This document shows positions 53,744 through 62,494 of a stretch of DNA of 64,000 nucleotides, one piece after another. The DNA comes from Nocardia cyriacigeorgica (GTDB lineage: Bacteria > Actinomycetota > Actinomycetes > Mycobacteriales > Mycobacteriaceae), in assembly GCF_010868145.1 (NCBI RefSeq), contig NZ_JAAGUY010000009.1:124001-188000 (forward strand), in the 5' to 3' direction. Both the position numbers and the translations under genes were made by a program. Below the pieces are notes generated by a model. That model was not told the origin of the DNA and did no database searches. It was given only the letters and a program-made list of their open reading frames with translations. Within the stretch, counting starts at the first letter, position 1; each line of letters starts with the position of its first letter.

Positions 53744-55024
53744 ATGGCGCGCATCGGTGATGGCGGCGATCTGCTGAAGTGCTCGTTCTGCGGAAAGAGT
53801 CAGAAGCAGGTCAAGAAGCTCATTGCGGGACCCGGGGTGTACATCTGCGACGAGTGCATCGACCTGTGCAACGAGATCATCGAAGAGGAGCTGGCCGAGT
53901 CCAGCGAGGTCAAACTCGATGAGTTGCCCAAGCCCGCCGAGATCCGGGATTTCCTGGAGAACTACGTGATCGGGCAGGACACGGCCAAGCGCACGCTCGC
54001 CGTCGCCGTTTACAACCATTACAAGCGCATCCAGGCAGGCGACAAGGGCCGCGACAGCCGCGGCGAGAGCGTCGAGCTGGCCAAGTCGAACATCCTGATG
54101 CTCGGCCCCACCGGCTGCGGTAAGACCTATCTGGCGCAGACCCTGGCCAAGATGCTCAATGTCCCGTTCGCCATTGCCGATGCCACCGCGCTCACGGAGG
54201 CGGGTTACGTCGGCGAGGACGTCGAGAACATTCTGCTGAAGCTGATCCAGGCCGCCGATTACGACGTCAAGCGCGCCGAGACGGGCATCATCTACATCGA
54301 TGAGGTCGACAAGATCGCCCGTAAGAGCGAGAACCCGTCGATCACCCGTGACGTCTCCGGCGAGGGTGTGCAGCAGGCGCTGCTGAAGATCCTGGAGGGC
54401 ACCCAGGCCAGCGTGCCGCCGCAGGGCGGGCGTAAGCATCCGCACCAGGAATTCATCCAGATCGACACCACCAACGTGCTGTTCATCGTGGCAGGCGCGT
54501 TCGCCGGGCTGGAGAAGATCATCTCCGACCGCACCGGTCACCGCGGTATCGGCTTCGGCGCCGAGGTCCGGTCCAAGGCCGAGATCGACACCACCGACCA
54601 CTTTGCCGAGGTGATGCCCGAGGATCTGATCAAGTTCGGTCTGATCCCGGAGTTCATCGGCCGGCTCCCCGTCGTGGCGTCGGTGACGAACCTGGACAAG
54701 GATTCGTTGGTCAAGATCCTTTCCGAGCCGAAGAACGCGTTGGTCAAGCAGTACATCCGGCTCTTCGAGATGGACGGCGTCGACCTCGAGTTCACCCGTG
54801 ACGCGCTCGAAGCCGTCGCCGACCAGGCCATCCTGCGCGGCACCGGTGCCCGCGGCCTGCGCGCCATCCTGGAGGAAGTCCTGCAGCAGGTGATGTTCGA
54901 CATCCCGAGCCGCGACGATGTCGCCAAGGTTGTCGTCGATGCCGACACCGTCAACGACAACGTGCTTCCGACCATCGTCCCGCGCAAGCGCGAACGCGCC
55001 GAGCGCCGCGAGAAGTCGGCCTGA
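53744..55024 (+). CDS. clpX: ATP-dependent Clp protease ATP-binding subunit ClpX
   Basis: 426 residues. The N-terminal zinc-binding domain has C13-x-x-C16 and C35-x-x-C38. The AAA+ domain has Walker A GPTGCGKT at 121-128, Walker [12 protein letters not shown], the pore GYVGEDVE loop and the IGF-like ClpP-docking loop region ([10 protein letters not shown]). It unfolds substrates and feeds them to ClpP1P2. A strong hairpin terminator follows the stop. Confidence 0.97.
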   Translation: MARIGDGGDLLKCSFCGKSQKQVKKLIAGPGVYICDECIDLCNEIIEEELAESSEVKLDELPKPAEIRDFLENYVIGQDTAKRTLAVAVYNHYKRIQAGDKGRDSRGESVELAKSNILMLGPTGCGKTYLAQTLAKMLNVPFAIADATALTEAGYVGEDVENILLKLIQAADYDVKRAETGIIYIDEVDKIARKSENPSITRDVSGEGVQQALLKILEGTQASVPPQGGRKHPHQEFIQIDTTNVLFIVAGAFAGLEKIISDRTGHRGIGFGAEVRSKAEIDTTDHFAEVMPEDLIKFGLIPEFIGRLPVVASVTNLDKDSLVKILSEPKNALVKQYIRLFEMDGVDLEFTRDALEAVADQAILRGTGARGLRAILEEVLQQVMFDIPSRDDVAKVVVDADTVNDNVLPTIVPRKRERAERREKSA

Positions 55025-55034
55025 GTTCATAGTG

Positions 55035-55067
55035 AAACGGCCCGTCCACGCTGTGGACGGGCCGTTT
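55035..55067 (+). terminator. Hairpin after clpX
   Basis: AAACGGCCCGTCCAC pairs perfectly with GTGGACGGGCCGTTT (15 bp) with a 3-nt loop. Confidence 0.9.
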
Positions 55068-55164
55068 ATCGTTTCGGGGCGGAGTTGGCGATGACGGCCT
55101 CTACGAGGTGTCGATCGTTGTAGGGTCGGTGCACCTGCAGGCGGCGCACAACGAGGAGCGGCCG

Positions 55165-55575
55165 ATGTCGAAGCGTTTCCGAGCCCGCAATCTGGCCGCA
55201 TCGGCCGCGCTCGCCGCGGCGGCGGCATCGGTCGTGGTGGTCACCGCGCCTACGGCGGCGGCCACTGTCACTCAGGTCAGTGTGATGCCGGACTTCTCGT
55301 TCGGGCCGATCACCAATTACGGCACCACCTGCCAGTACACGGTGCGGGCGCGGCTGACCGAGGGAGTGACGCCGGTGACCTTCTACGACAACGGCCTACC
55401 GTTCGCCACCGTCGCGCCGACCGACGGGGTCGCACTGGTCACCTGGACCCCGACCACCCGAGGCCGCCACACTCTGCAGGCGGTTCAACCGACGACAGGT
55501 GCGGATCTCGCGCCCTGGGTCCAGGTCGACGTGGGCGTAGGCATGCACATCGGATACTCCTGCCTCGTCATCTGA
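55165..55575 (+). CDS. Secreted protein with Ig-like domain
   Basis: 136 residues from ATG 55165, with GAGGAG upstream. Signal peptide NLAASAALAAAAASVVVVTAPTAAA. The mature ~100 residues look like a single Ig-like beta-sandwich: TCQYTVRARLTEGVTPVTFYDNGLPFATVAPTDGVALVTWTPTTRGRHTLQAV, resembling bacterial Ig-like repeat domains. Two cysteines (one near each end) could form a disulfide. Function unknown; it resembles small secreted proteins common in Nocardia and Rhodococcus. Confidence 0.75.
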   Translation: MSKRFRARNLAASAALAAAAASVVVVTAPTAAATVTQVSVMPDFSFGPITNYGTTCQYTVRARLTEGVTPVTFYDNGLPFATVAPTDGVALVTWTPTTRGRHTLQAVQPTTGADLAPWVQVDVGVGMHIGYSCLVI

Positions 55576-55683
55576 CAACCCCTGCATCGATCAGGGCACA
55601 ATGCCGCGCGGCGATCACTGCCTCGGTGGTCGGGTACGCCGTGGCGCCGTGGCGGTGCCTGAGCGCCTGGTCGGCGCCGCGGA

Positions 55684-56061
55684 TCAGGCGGGTTCCATGC
55701 TCAGATCGTCCTGGCCCCAGTACGCGCGCATGTGGGTGATCCGACCCTCGTCGTCGAACTCCATTACGTCGATCGGGTGCAGCGTCATGCGCTGACCACC
55801 CGCGATCGTGACGAGAGTGAACATGAATGCCGCGTGATTGCCGACGATGCGGATCGAATCGGCGTGGATCGACGTTTCGCGCTCCAGGTTTGCCAGGATG
55901 CTGTAGAACTCGCGAATCGCGTCGTGGCCCTGCTTCGGCGGGGTGCCGATCGGGTCCTCGACGATCGCGTCGGGTGCGTAGAGCGCGACGATGTCGTCGG
56001 TGGGACCACTGCCGACCAGCTTGACGTACTGCTCGACCACATCGCGGATCTGCCGTGCCAT
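55684..56061 (-). CDS. Ketosteroid isomerase-like (SnoaL fold) protein
   Basis: 125 residues from ATG 56061, with GGAG upstream. The alpha+beta fold and acidic residues of the steroid delta5-3-ketoisomerase type are visible: ALYAPDAIVEDP (Asp36 at the catalytic base position) and MTLHPIDVMEFDDEGRITHMRAYWG. It resembles mycobacterial Rv0760c. A KstR-type box lies 18 bp upstream, so control by the cholesterol-catabolism repressor is likely. Steroid isomerisation is inferred; other SnoaL-fold roles are possible. Confidence 0.8.
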   Translation of the reverse strand: MARQIRDVVEQYVKLVGSGPTDDIVALYAPDAIVEDPIGTPPKQGHDAIREFYSILANLERETSIHADSIRIVGNHAAFMFTLVTIAGGQRMTLHPIDVMEFDDEGRITHMRAYWGQDDLSMEPA

Positions 56062-56078
56062 GGGAACTCCTGCCGAAT

Positions 56079-56092
56079 TGGAACGTGTTCTA
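56079..56092 (-). promoter_or_regulatory. KstR-type operator
   Basis: TAGAACACGTTCCA on the minus strand fits the KstR consensus TNNAACNNGTTNNA at every fixed position. It sits 18 bp before the isomerase-like start; TGCCGAA/TTCGGCA arms flank it. Confidence 0.65.
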
Positions 56093-56307
56093 GTTCGGCA
56101 CGATATCAGTCCAGGTGCACCGCCGCGGCGGGAACGGACCGACCCTGTAGTTGTCGCATCCGGTGGGATTCGGTGACGGCCGGTGGTGTTCCGGTCCGCG
56201 CCCGGTGCCGGAGATCGTCGTTGATCTCCCTGGTTCGCCGTTGAACCTTGATCCATGCGGGTGCTTCTGCTGATGTGTCGCTTCCTGCGGCGTCGTTGTT
56301 ACGTGGG

Positions 56308-56919
56308 TCACTCACCGACCAATCCGTACTCCGGTACTCCCTCCATGCGGTAGGTCGACATGATCAGGCCGGTCGAACTCGCGCGGGACTCGGTGAGCCG
56401 GAATCCGGTGGGGCGCAAGCCATCGGTGAACAGGCGCTTGCCGTGGCCGAGCACGATGGGGGCGGTGACCAGATACACGGTGTCCACCAACCTGGCGGCC
56501 AGCAGGCTCTGTCCGAGACTGCCGCTGCCGTGCAGCTGTACCTCACGCCCTGGGCGATCTTTGAGAGCGCTCACCTCCGTGATCAGGTCGCCGCGCAGAA
56601 TCTCGGTGTTCGACCATTCCGCCCGATCGAGGTGAGTGCTGACGACGAATTTGGGCAGCGCATTCAGCTTCACCGGCACCACGTCGTCGCTATCGGTGAT
56701 CTTGGGCCAGTATCCGGCGAAGATGTCGTAGGTGCGCCTGCCGAGCAGGAATGCGTCGGCCCGGTCGAATACGGCATCGATGTAGGCCCCGAATTCGTCG
56801 TCGATGAAGGGTGCCAGCCATCCGCCCTGGGTGAAGCCGCCGGCCGGATCTTCCTCGGGTCCGCCGGGGGCCTGGTAGACGCCGTCGAGAGTGACGAACT
56901 GGGTCAGTGACAGCTCCAT
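56308..56919 (-). CDS. Dihydrofolate reductase/RibD C-terminal family protein
   Basis: 203 residues from ATG 56919. RibD_C fold: LTQFVTLDGVYQAPGGPEEDPAGGF, ADAFLLGRRTYDIFAGYWP, LPKFVVSTHLDRAEW, GREVQLHGSGSLGQSLLAARLVDTVYLVTAPIVLGHGKRLF and a final STYRM strand. It is related in fold, not closely in sequence, to the protein at 40539. NADPH-dependent reductase activity is the family expectation; substrate unknown. The mIHF-like gene is divergent from it. Confidence 0.85.
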   Translation of the reverse strand: MELSLTQFVTLDGVYQAPGGPEEDPAGGFTQGGWLAPFIDDEFGAYIDAVFDRADAFLLGRRTYDIFAGYWPKITDSDDVVPVKLNALPKFVVSTHLDRAEWSNTEILRGDLITEVSALKDRPGREVQLHGSGSLGQSLLAARLVDTVYLVTAPIVLGHGKRLFTDGLRPTGFRLTESRASSTGLIMSTYRMEGVPEYGLVGE

Positions 56920-57033
56920 CGGTCCGGTCCTTTCCTGCCTCGCCCGGTCGGTTCGGGCTCGTTATGGGTTCCGACGGGCCGCGGCGCGGAAAATCATCGC
57001 GTTATCCACCATGTTCTTCCCCGGTGTGTCGGG

Positions 57034-57050
57034 CGTACCTTGTCGGTACG
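57034..57050. promoter_or_regulatory. Inverted repeat CGTACC-TTGTC-GGTACG
   Basis: A perfect 6-5-6 dyad 61 bp before the mIHF-type gene, overlapping a TACGGT -10-like element. Its core resembles the dyad B half-site but the spacing is shorter, so it is kept apart. Confidence 0.4.
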
Positions 57051-57110
57051 GTGATGTTGAATCGGTCCGGTCAACCAGATGTTCGAGTGACGAGTGAAAG
57101 CGGAGGAGAC

Positions 57111-57425
57111 ATGGCACTGCCTACCATGACCGCGGAACAGCGCACTGAAGCGTTGGCCAAAGCGGCTGCGGTCCGCAAGGCGCGCTCCGAACTGATCGGC
57201 AAAGTGAAGTCGGGCAAGGTCTCGGTAGCGGATCTGCTGAAGAAGGCCGACTCCGACGACCTGGTCAAGAAGACAAAGGTCGCGGCCGTCATCAAGGCCC
57301 TTCCCGGCGTCGGCCCGGTCAAGGCGGCGAAGCTGCTCGACCAGGCGGAGATCCCCGAGGATCGTCGTATCGGCGGTCTCGGCGCTCGCCAGCGCGCCGC
57401 CCTGCTCGAGGCCCTCGCCGACTGA
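57111..57425 (+). CDS. Mycobacterial-type integration host factor (mIHF) paralogue
   Basis: 104 residues from ATG 57111, with GGAGGAG 3 nt upstream. Like mIHF it begins MALP.MT.EQR.EALAKAAAVRKARSELI and has KV.AVIKALPGVGPVKAAKLLDQAEI, a helix-hairpin-helix, ending RRIGGLGARQRAALLEAL. mIHF bends DNA and is needed for phage integration. The standard gene lies between pyrF and gmk; neither is here, and the sequence differs from that of M. tuberculosis as I recall it. It is likely a second copy with its own role. Confidence 0.85.
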   Translation: MALPTMTAEQRTEALAKAAAVRKARSELIGKVKSGKVSVADLLKKADSDDLVKKTKVAAVIKALPGVGPVKAAKLLDQAEIPEDRRIGGLGARQRAALLEALAD

Positions 57426-57500
57426 GAATCCGGCGCTGAGCGTCCGTGCGACGAGTTTTCCGCGACGGACGCTCAGGTCGGCGCGAGTTCCATGCCTGGC

Positions 57501-57516
57501 ATACGATCGACCGTAT
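57501..57516. promoter_or_regulatory. TetR operator ATACG-ATCGAC-CGTAT overlapping the tetR start
   Basis: A perfect 5-6-5 dyad whose right arm runs into the ATG at 57515. TACGAT (57502-57507) could be a -10 for a leaderless transcript, so binding would repress the gene itself. A second copy is at 59198. Confidence 0.65.
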
Positions 57517-58180
57517 GGTGATCGATCGACCGTCCGCGGGTGCTCTCGGGGCGACCGCTCGACCCTCGCCTGCGGATGGTCGGCTAGCTCGAGGCGTACG
57601 CTCCAGAGCACTGATCACCCGGCGCGCGGTCGAGATCGCCTCCATCGACGGACTCGACGGGGTCAGCTTCGGCAAGCTCGCTGATGACCTCGGCATCAGC
57701 AAAGCCGGCATTCAGACGCTGTTCCGGACCAAGGAGCAGTTGCAACTGGCCACCGTCGAAGCGGCGGGCGAGCTGTTCGCCGAGGCGGTCGTTCGTCCGG
57801 CCGAGCACGCGCGGACCGGCGTGGATCGGGTCCGCGCACTGGTTGTGCAGTGGGTCGCCTACGCCAGTGCGCCATTACTGCCCGGCGGGTGTTTCTGGAC
57901 CGCAAACCTTCCCGAGTACGACAGCCGTCCCGGAGCCATCCGCGACCTGCTGGTCCGCCAGCGTCGGTGGTGGCGAACGCTTCTTGCTGACGAAATCGCC
58001 GCGGCCGTTGCCGCCGGTGAGGTCGCCACCACGGATGCCGACTTGGGTGCGTTTCAGATCGTCGCGGTGCTCGATGCTGCCAATATTTCGCTGCGGCTGG
58101 GGGATTCGAGTGTGATCGATCTGGTGAATCGGGTCGTCGACGGCGTTCTCCACAGCTCCGGCGACACGCACCGCGGGTAG
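57515..58180 (+). CDS. TetR-family transcriptional regulator
   Basis: 221 residues from ATG 57515; an upstream in-frame start at 57446 would bury the operator in the coding region and is disfavoured. The N-terminal HTH is typical: SRALITRRAVEIASIDGLDGVSFGKLADDLGISKAGIQTLFRTKEQL. The C-terminal domain contains LLPGGCFWTANLPEYDSRPGAIRDLL, as in TetR_C-type ligand-binding domains. It is convergent with the DUF3237/SnoaL pair, which bears the same operator. Autoregulation and repression of that pair are inferred. Confidence 0.9.
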   Translation: MVIDRPSAGALGATARPSPADGRLARGVRSRALITRRAVEIASIDGLDGVSFGKLADDLGISKAGIQTLFRTKEQLQLATVEAAGELFAEAVVRPAEHARTGVDRVRALVVQWVAYASAPLLPGGCFWTANLPEYDSRPGAIRDLLVRQRRWWRTLLADEIAAAVAAGEVATTDADLGAFQIVAVLDAANISLRLGDSSVIDLVNRVVDGVLHSSGDTHRG

Positions 58181-58195
58181 CAGTCGCCGTCGGTA

Positions 58196-58687
58196 TCAGA
58201 CGAGTTGCGCCACCTGGTAGGCGATTCCGCCCTCGACCGGATATCCGGAACCCACACACACGAGGTCGTTGAGCCACGAATACCGCCGTGCCCCGGTCTC
58301 GAACAGCGGGTTTGTCCGGAAGTAGTACTGCGATGGGTCAACGAGGTGGCGTGCGCTCGGATCGGCGATTGCGTTCGCGAGGTCCGCGGGGATGATCCAG
58401 CGGCCGCCGTAACTCATGGAGATCAACGCGCCGTCGTCGGTGCGCAAGGTGAGCCGAACATCGAGGGTCATAGAACCGTCGCTACGGAATCTCGCCCAGT
58501 CGCCGCCGCCCGGTAGCACCTCGCCCGCGAGTCGTTGACCGGTGAACGACCCGCCCGCTGCGCCGAAGAATACGGCGTGACCAGCTGATCCGCCGATGCG
58601 TAGTGGGTCGTTCAGATCGACGACGATGTCGAAAAGCGGGATGGTGGTGAGTGCCGGCAGTTGGCGGATGCGCGGGTCGGCGGTCAT
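58196..58687 (-). CDS. DUF3237 family protein
   Basis: 163 residues from ATG 58687, which overlaps the stop of the SnoaL gene (ATGA). Signature segments: PLFDIVVDLNDPLRIGGSAGHAVFFGAAGGSFTGQRLAGEVLPGGGDWARFRSDGSMTLDVRLTLRTDDGALISMSYGGRW and YFRTNPLFETGA..YSWLNDLVCVGSG. This is the DUF3237 (UPF0311) beta-barrel. Biochemical role unknown; members often neighbour catabolic genes. Coupled to the SnoaL gene and probably under the TetR regulator. Confidence 0.85.
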   Translation of the reverse strand: MTADPRIRQLPALTTIPLFDIVVDLNDPLRIGGSAGHAVFFGAAGGSFTGQRLAGEVLPGGGDWARFRSDGSMTLDVRLTLRTDDGALISMSYGGRWIIPADLANAIADPSARHLVDPSQYYFRTNPLFETGARRYSWLNDLVCVGSGYPVEGGIAYQVAQLV

Positions 58688-59154
58688 CGGTTCGGCTCCT
58701 CGAACAGCCTGCGGCGGGCGGTGTCGGTGGACACGCCCGACTGTGAGCAGAGTGTGGACAGGTCGAAGAAGAAGCGTTCGCCAGCGATCAGGTCGTCGGC
58801 GAAGGTGAACTGGATGAATACCGGGACCTCGGCCCGCGCGCCGTTCGGGATGTCCCCGAACCATGTGCCCGTCAACGTCATTCGCGCGGCACCCCAGCAG
58901 ATCAGCGTCTCGGTCCCGGTTTCGGTGTCGATGCCCTCCGCGTGCCCGTGCAGGCGCACCTCGTAGTCGGGGAAGGACCGGAAGAAACCGCGAAGTGCCG
59001 CTTCGTTGGCTGTGGTTCCGCGTGTGATGGTGCCGAATGCCGGAGCCTCGAGCACCACGTCGGGGTGGAGTAGCCGCATCGCGGTCGTGAGGTCCTGATT
59101 GCTCTTGGCGTCTGCGAGCTGTTGGGCCAGCTCGAACATTCTTGTGCTGTGCAT
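58684..59154 (-). CDS. SnoaL/nuclear transport factor 2-like protein
   Basis: 156 residues from ATG 59154, with GGAGG 7 nt upstream. A SnoaL-like polyketide cyclase/isomerase fold is indicated by QDLTTAMRLLHPDVVLEAPAFGTITRGTTANEAALRGFFRSFPDYEVRLHG, ETLICWGAARMTLTGTWFGDIPNGARAEVPVFIQFTFADDLIAGERFFFDLSTL. The substrate is unknown. It is the first gene of a two-gene unit under a promoter containing the TetR operator. Confidence 0.85.
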   Translation of the reverse strand: MHSTRMFELAQQLADAKSNQDLTTAMRLLHPDVVLEAPAFGTITRGTTANEAALRGFFRSFPDYEVRLHGHAEGIDTETGTETLICWGAARMTLTGTWFGDIPNGARAEVPVFIQFTFADDLIAGERFFFDLSTLCSQSGVSTDTARRRLFEEPNR

Positions 59155-59194
59155 GCGTGTACCTCCGGAGGGTGCCTGGCGCGGCGGCAATACA

Positions 59195-59224
59195 AAAATA
59201 CGTCCGGTCGTATGTATAAATCAA
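59195..59224 (-). promoter_or_regulatory. Promoter with TetR operator (ATACG-TCCGGT-CGTAT)
   Basis: On the minus strand TTGATT, an 18-bp spacer and TATTTT. The dyad at 59198-59213 covers the spacer and part of the -10. It has the same arms and spacing as the site at the tetR start. Confidence 0.7.
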
Positions 59225-59263
59225 GAGTAGTCTGCCAGCGTCGAGATGACGGGAGATCCGTCC

Positions 59264-60103
59264 TCAGGCGGACCGGGAGTTCGCCGTGGGAGCGGTGTTG
59301 ATCCGGTCGGGGTGGGTGTAGATGTTCATGGTCTCGCCGCGGACGAAGCCCGCGAGGGTGAGGCCGGATTCGGCGGCGAGATCGACGGCCAGCGAGCTGG
59401 GGGCCGAGACCGCGGCCAGCAGGGGGATGCCCGCCATGACGGCCTTCTGGACCAGTTCGAACGATGCGCGGCCGCTCACGACCAGAACCACCTCACCGGC
59501 CGGGATCCGAGCCTCGCGGACCGCCCAGCCGACCACCTTGTCCACGGCATTGTGTCTGCCGATGTCCTCCCGGACCGCGAGTGCGGCGCCATCCGGGGCG
59601 AACAGGCCCGCCGCGTGGAGTCCTCCGGTGGCGTCGAAGACCGACTGCCGGGCGCGTAGCGTGTCCGGCAGGCCGGCCAACGTGTCGACGTCGACCAGCA
59701 CCTCGGGTGCCGGCAGGGGGAACCGAGTCCGGGTGCGGACCTCCTCCAGCGCGGACTTGCCACAGAGCCCGCAGGCGCTGGTGGTCAGGAAATTCCTCGT
59801 GTGCACCGGGGCCGGAGCGCGCAGGGTGACATCGAGAACGTTGTAGGTGTTGCGGCCTTCATCGTCGGTACCTGCGCAGTAGCGCGCGGCGACGATGTCC
59901 TCGGCGGCGCCGATCACCCCCTCGGCGAACAAGAATCCGTGCACCAGATCGATATCGCTGCCAGGTGTACGCATGGTGATCGTGAGCGGCTCGCCGTCCA
60001 CGCGAATCTCCAGCGGCTCCTCCACGGCCAACGTGTCGGGGCGCTGGACCAGGCCGGCGGGAGACACGCGCTGCATTCGGCGGCGGGCGGTCACGCGACT
60101 CAT
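59264..60103 (-). CDS. fdhD: Formate dehydrogenase sulfurtransferase FdhD
   Basis: 279 residues from ATG 60103, which overlaps the stop of the oxidoreductase gene (ATGA). FdhD signatures: [37 protein letters not shown], the C-x-x-C motif C111-G-L-C114 ([12 protein letters not shown]) and [45 protein letters not shown] end. FdhD transfers sulfur to the molybdenum cofactor so the partner dehydrogenase becomes active. Coupled translation with that partner supports the assignment. Confidence 0.96.
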   Translation of the reverse strand: MSRVTARRRMQRVSPAGLVQRPDTLAVEEPLEIRVDGEPLTITMRTPGSDIDLVHGFLFAEGVIGAAEDIVAARYCAGTDDEGRNTYNVLDVTLRAPAPVHTRNFLTTSACGLCGKSALEEVRTRTRFPLPAPEVLVDVDTLAGLPDTLRARQSVFDATGGLHAAGLFAPDGAALAVREDIGRHNAVDKVVGWAVREARIPAGEVVLVVSGRASFELVQKAVMAGIPLLAAVSAPSSLAVDLAAESGLTLAGFVRGETMNIYTHPDRINTAPTANSRSA

Positions 60104-62403
60104 GAGCGGGCCCGTTCGAGTCGGATGGTGACCGCCTTCGCCACGGGCGTGTTCGATCTGGCCGCGACATGGTCGAGCGGGATCAGCGGATTGGTCTCCG
60201 GATAGTAAGCGGCGGCATTGCCGCGTGGGGTCGAGTAGCCGACGATCCGGAAACCTTCGACCCGGCGCGCCACACCGTCGCTCCACTCCGACACCAGATC
60301 GACGAGCTCTCCGTCGACGAAACCGAGTTCGGCAATATCCTCGGGATTGACCAGCACAACCTTGCGGCCACCGTGCACGCCGCGATAGCGGTCCTCCAGC
60401 CCATAGATCGTGGTGTTGTACTGGTCGTGGCTGCGCAGTGTCTGCAGGATCAGCCTGCCCGGCGGCACCGGCAGCCAGGTCAACTCGTTGACCCCGAAGT
60501 TGGCCCGCCCGGTGGCGGTGCGGAATTCGCGCGCGTCGCGAGGCGGGTGCGGGAGCACGAAACCGTTGCGCTGCCGGACCTTTCGGTTGTAGTCGGCACA
60601 GCCGGGCACGACGCGCGCGATGGCATCGCGGATGAGGTCGTAGTCGCGGTGGTATTCGGCCCATGGCACCGGATGATCCGGGCCGAACAGGCGCTGCGCG
60701 AGTTCGCAGACGATGGCGACCTCGCTGCGCAGCTGCTCGCTCACCGGGTGCAGCCGACCGGTGGACAGATGCACCATCGACATCGAATCCTCGACCGACA
60801 CCTGCTGTTTCACACCGTTCTGCAGATCGAGGTCGGTGCGGCCGAGGGTGGGCAGGATCAGGGCGGTGCCGCCGTGCACGACGTGGCTGCGGTTGAGTTT
60901 CGTGGAGACCTGCACGGTGAGATCGCAGGCGCGCAGCGCGGCCTCGGTCACCTCCGTGTCGGGTGTGGCGGCCACGAAATTACCGCCCATACCGAAGAAC
61001 ACCCGCGCCTTGCCGTCGCGCATGGCACGAATCGCGTTCACGGTGTCGAAGCCGTTGGCACGCGGGCTGGTGATGCCGAACTCTCGATCCAGCGCGGCCA
61101 GAAATGATTCCGGCATCTTCTCCCAGATGCCCATGGTGCGATCGCCCTGCACATTGGAGTGCCCGCGCACCGGGCACACCCCGGCCCCCGGTTTACCGAT
61201 CATGCCGCGCATCAGCAGTAGATTGGTGGCTTCCTCGATGGTGGCGACGCCGTGGGTCTGCTGGGTCAAGCCCATGGCCCAGCAGACGATGATCCGTTCG
61301 GATTCGGCGAACAGCCGCGCGGTGCGGTCGAGTTGCTCACGGGTCAGTCCGGTCGCCTGTTCGACGATATCGAGATCGACAGCGCGGAGCTGCTTTTCGT
61401 ACTCGGCGAAGCCCGCAGTGTGCTCGTCGACAAACATCCGGTCGACCACTGTGCCCGGTGCGCGATCCTCGGCCTCGAACAGCAGTCTGCCCAGACCCTG
61501 GAACAGCGCCATATCGCCGCCGAGGCGAATCTGCAGGAAATCGTCGGCGATCGGCACACCCGTGGTGAGTCCGCGCACCGTCTGCGGGTCGCGGAATCCG
61601 ATCAGGCCGGTTTCGGGCAGCGGGTTGACCGCGATGATGCGGGCGCCCGCCGCCTTGGCGTCGGCGAGGGCGCTGAGCATCCGTGGATGGTTGGTGCCAG
61701 GGTTCTGGCCGGCGACGATGATCAGATCGGCCGCGGCGAAATCGTCGATGGTCACCGAACCCTTGCCGATGCCGATCGAGCCGGTCAGCGCCGTGCCCGA
61801 GGATTCGTGGCACATATTGCTGCAGTCGGGCAGGTTGTTGGTGCCGAAGCTGCGGACCAGTAGCTGGTAGAGGAACGCCGTTTCGTTGGCGGTGCGGCCG
61901 GAGGTGTAGAACACCGCTTCGTCGGGGCGGTCGAGGGCACGCAGCCGGTCGGCGATCAGCTGGTAGGCGTCGTCCCAGGCGATGGGACGGTAGTGGTCAT
62001 CGCCGGGGCGCAGCACCATCGGGTGGGTCAGTCTGCCCTGCCTGCCCAGCCAATACCCGGACTTGTCCGCCAGCTCGATGACCGAGTGTGTGGCGAAGAA
62101 CTCCGGCGTGACGGTGCGCGTCGTCGCTTCCTCGCCGACCGCCTTGGCGCCGTTCTCGCAGAACTCGGCGGGCCTGCGGTGTCCGGTGGGTTCGGGCCAG
62201 GCGCAGCCGGGGCAGTCGAAGCCGTCGACCTGATTGAGTCGCGCCAATGTGCGGGCCGTGCGCACCACACCCATGTCCTCGACGGCCCGCTTCAGCGCGA
62301 CCGCCACCGCGGTGACGCCTGCCGCTTGCTGCTTCGGCGGGGTCACCGACAGTGCGGACTCATCGATGTCCTCGGTCGGCCCTGTGCGGTGCATGGGGCC
62401 CAT
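60100..62403 (-). CDS. FdhF/YdeP-family molybdopterin oxidoreductase
   Basis: 767 residues from ATG 62403 (ATG 62394 alternative). Near the N-terminus [14 protein letters not shown] is the YdeP-type cysteine cluster. The molybdopterin core follows: [100 protein letters not shown]. The C-terminus is the MPT-binding beta barrel ([21 protein letters not shown]). The family includes formate dehydrogenase H-like enzymes and YdeP of unknown substrate; in actinobacteria it is often paired with fdhD. Formate is a plausible but unproven substrate. Confidence 0.9.
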   Translation of the reverse strand: MGPMHRTGPTEDIDESALSVTPPKQQAAGVTAVAVALKRAVEDMGVVRTARTLARLNQVDGFDCPGCAWPEPTGHRRPAEFCENGAKAVGEEATTRTVTPEFFATHSVIELADKSGYWLGRQGRLTHPMVLRPGDDHYRPIAWDDAYQLIADRLRALDRPDEAVFYTSGRTANETAFLYQLLVRSFGTNNLPDCSNMCHESSGTALTGSIGIGKGSVTIDDFAAADLIIVAGQNPGTNHPRMLSALADAKAAGARIIAVNPLPETGLIGFRDPQTVRGLTTGVPIADDFLQIRLGGDMALFQGLGRLLFEAEDRAPGTVVDRMFVDEHTAGFAEYEKQLRAVDLDIVEQATGLTREQLDRTARLFAESERIIVCWAMGLTQQTHGVATIEEATNLLLMRGMIGKPGAGVCPVRGHSNVQGDRTMGIWEKMPESFLAALDREFGITSPRANGFDTVNAIRAMRDGKARVFFGMGGNFVAATPDTEVTEAALRACDLTVQVSTKLNRSHVVHGGTALILPTLGRTDLDLQNGVKQQVSVEDSMSMVHLSTGRLHPVSEQLRSEVAIVCELAQRLFGPDHPVPWAEYHRDYDLIRDAIARVVPGCADYNRKVRQRNGFVLPHPPRDAREFRTATGRANFGVNELTWLPVPPGRLILQTLRSHDQYNTTIYGLEDRYRGVHGGRKVVLVNPEDIAELGFVDGELVDLVSEWSDGVARRVEGFRIVGYSTPRGNAAAYYPETNPLIPLDHVAARSNTPVAKAVTIRLERARS

Positions 62404-62494
62404 TGTGCCCCTGCCTGCCTTCGCGCGAGCGGAGACCGGCAGGCGTGTGCGTCGCGACCGAGCGGGCAGCCCGATGAGCAGGACAGTCTGCGAG

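Noticed and set aside
57034..57050. CGTACC-TTGTC-GGTACG as a sixth dyad B
   Set aside because: Centre spacing is too short and the outer bases differ; listed separately.
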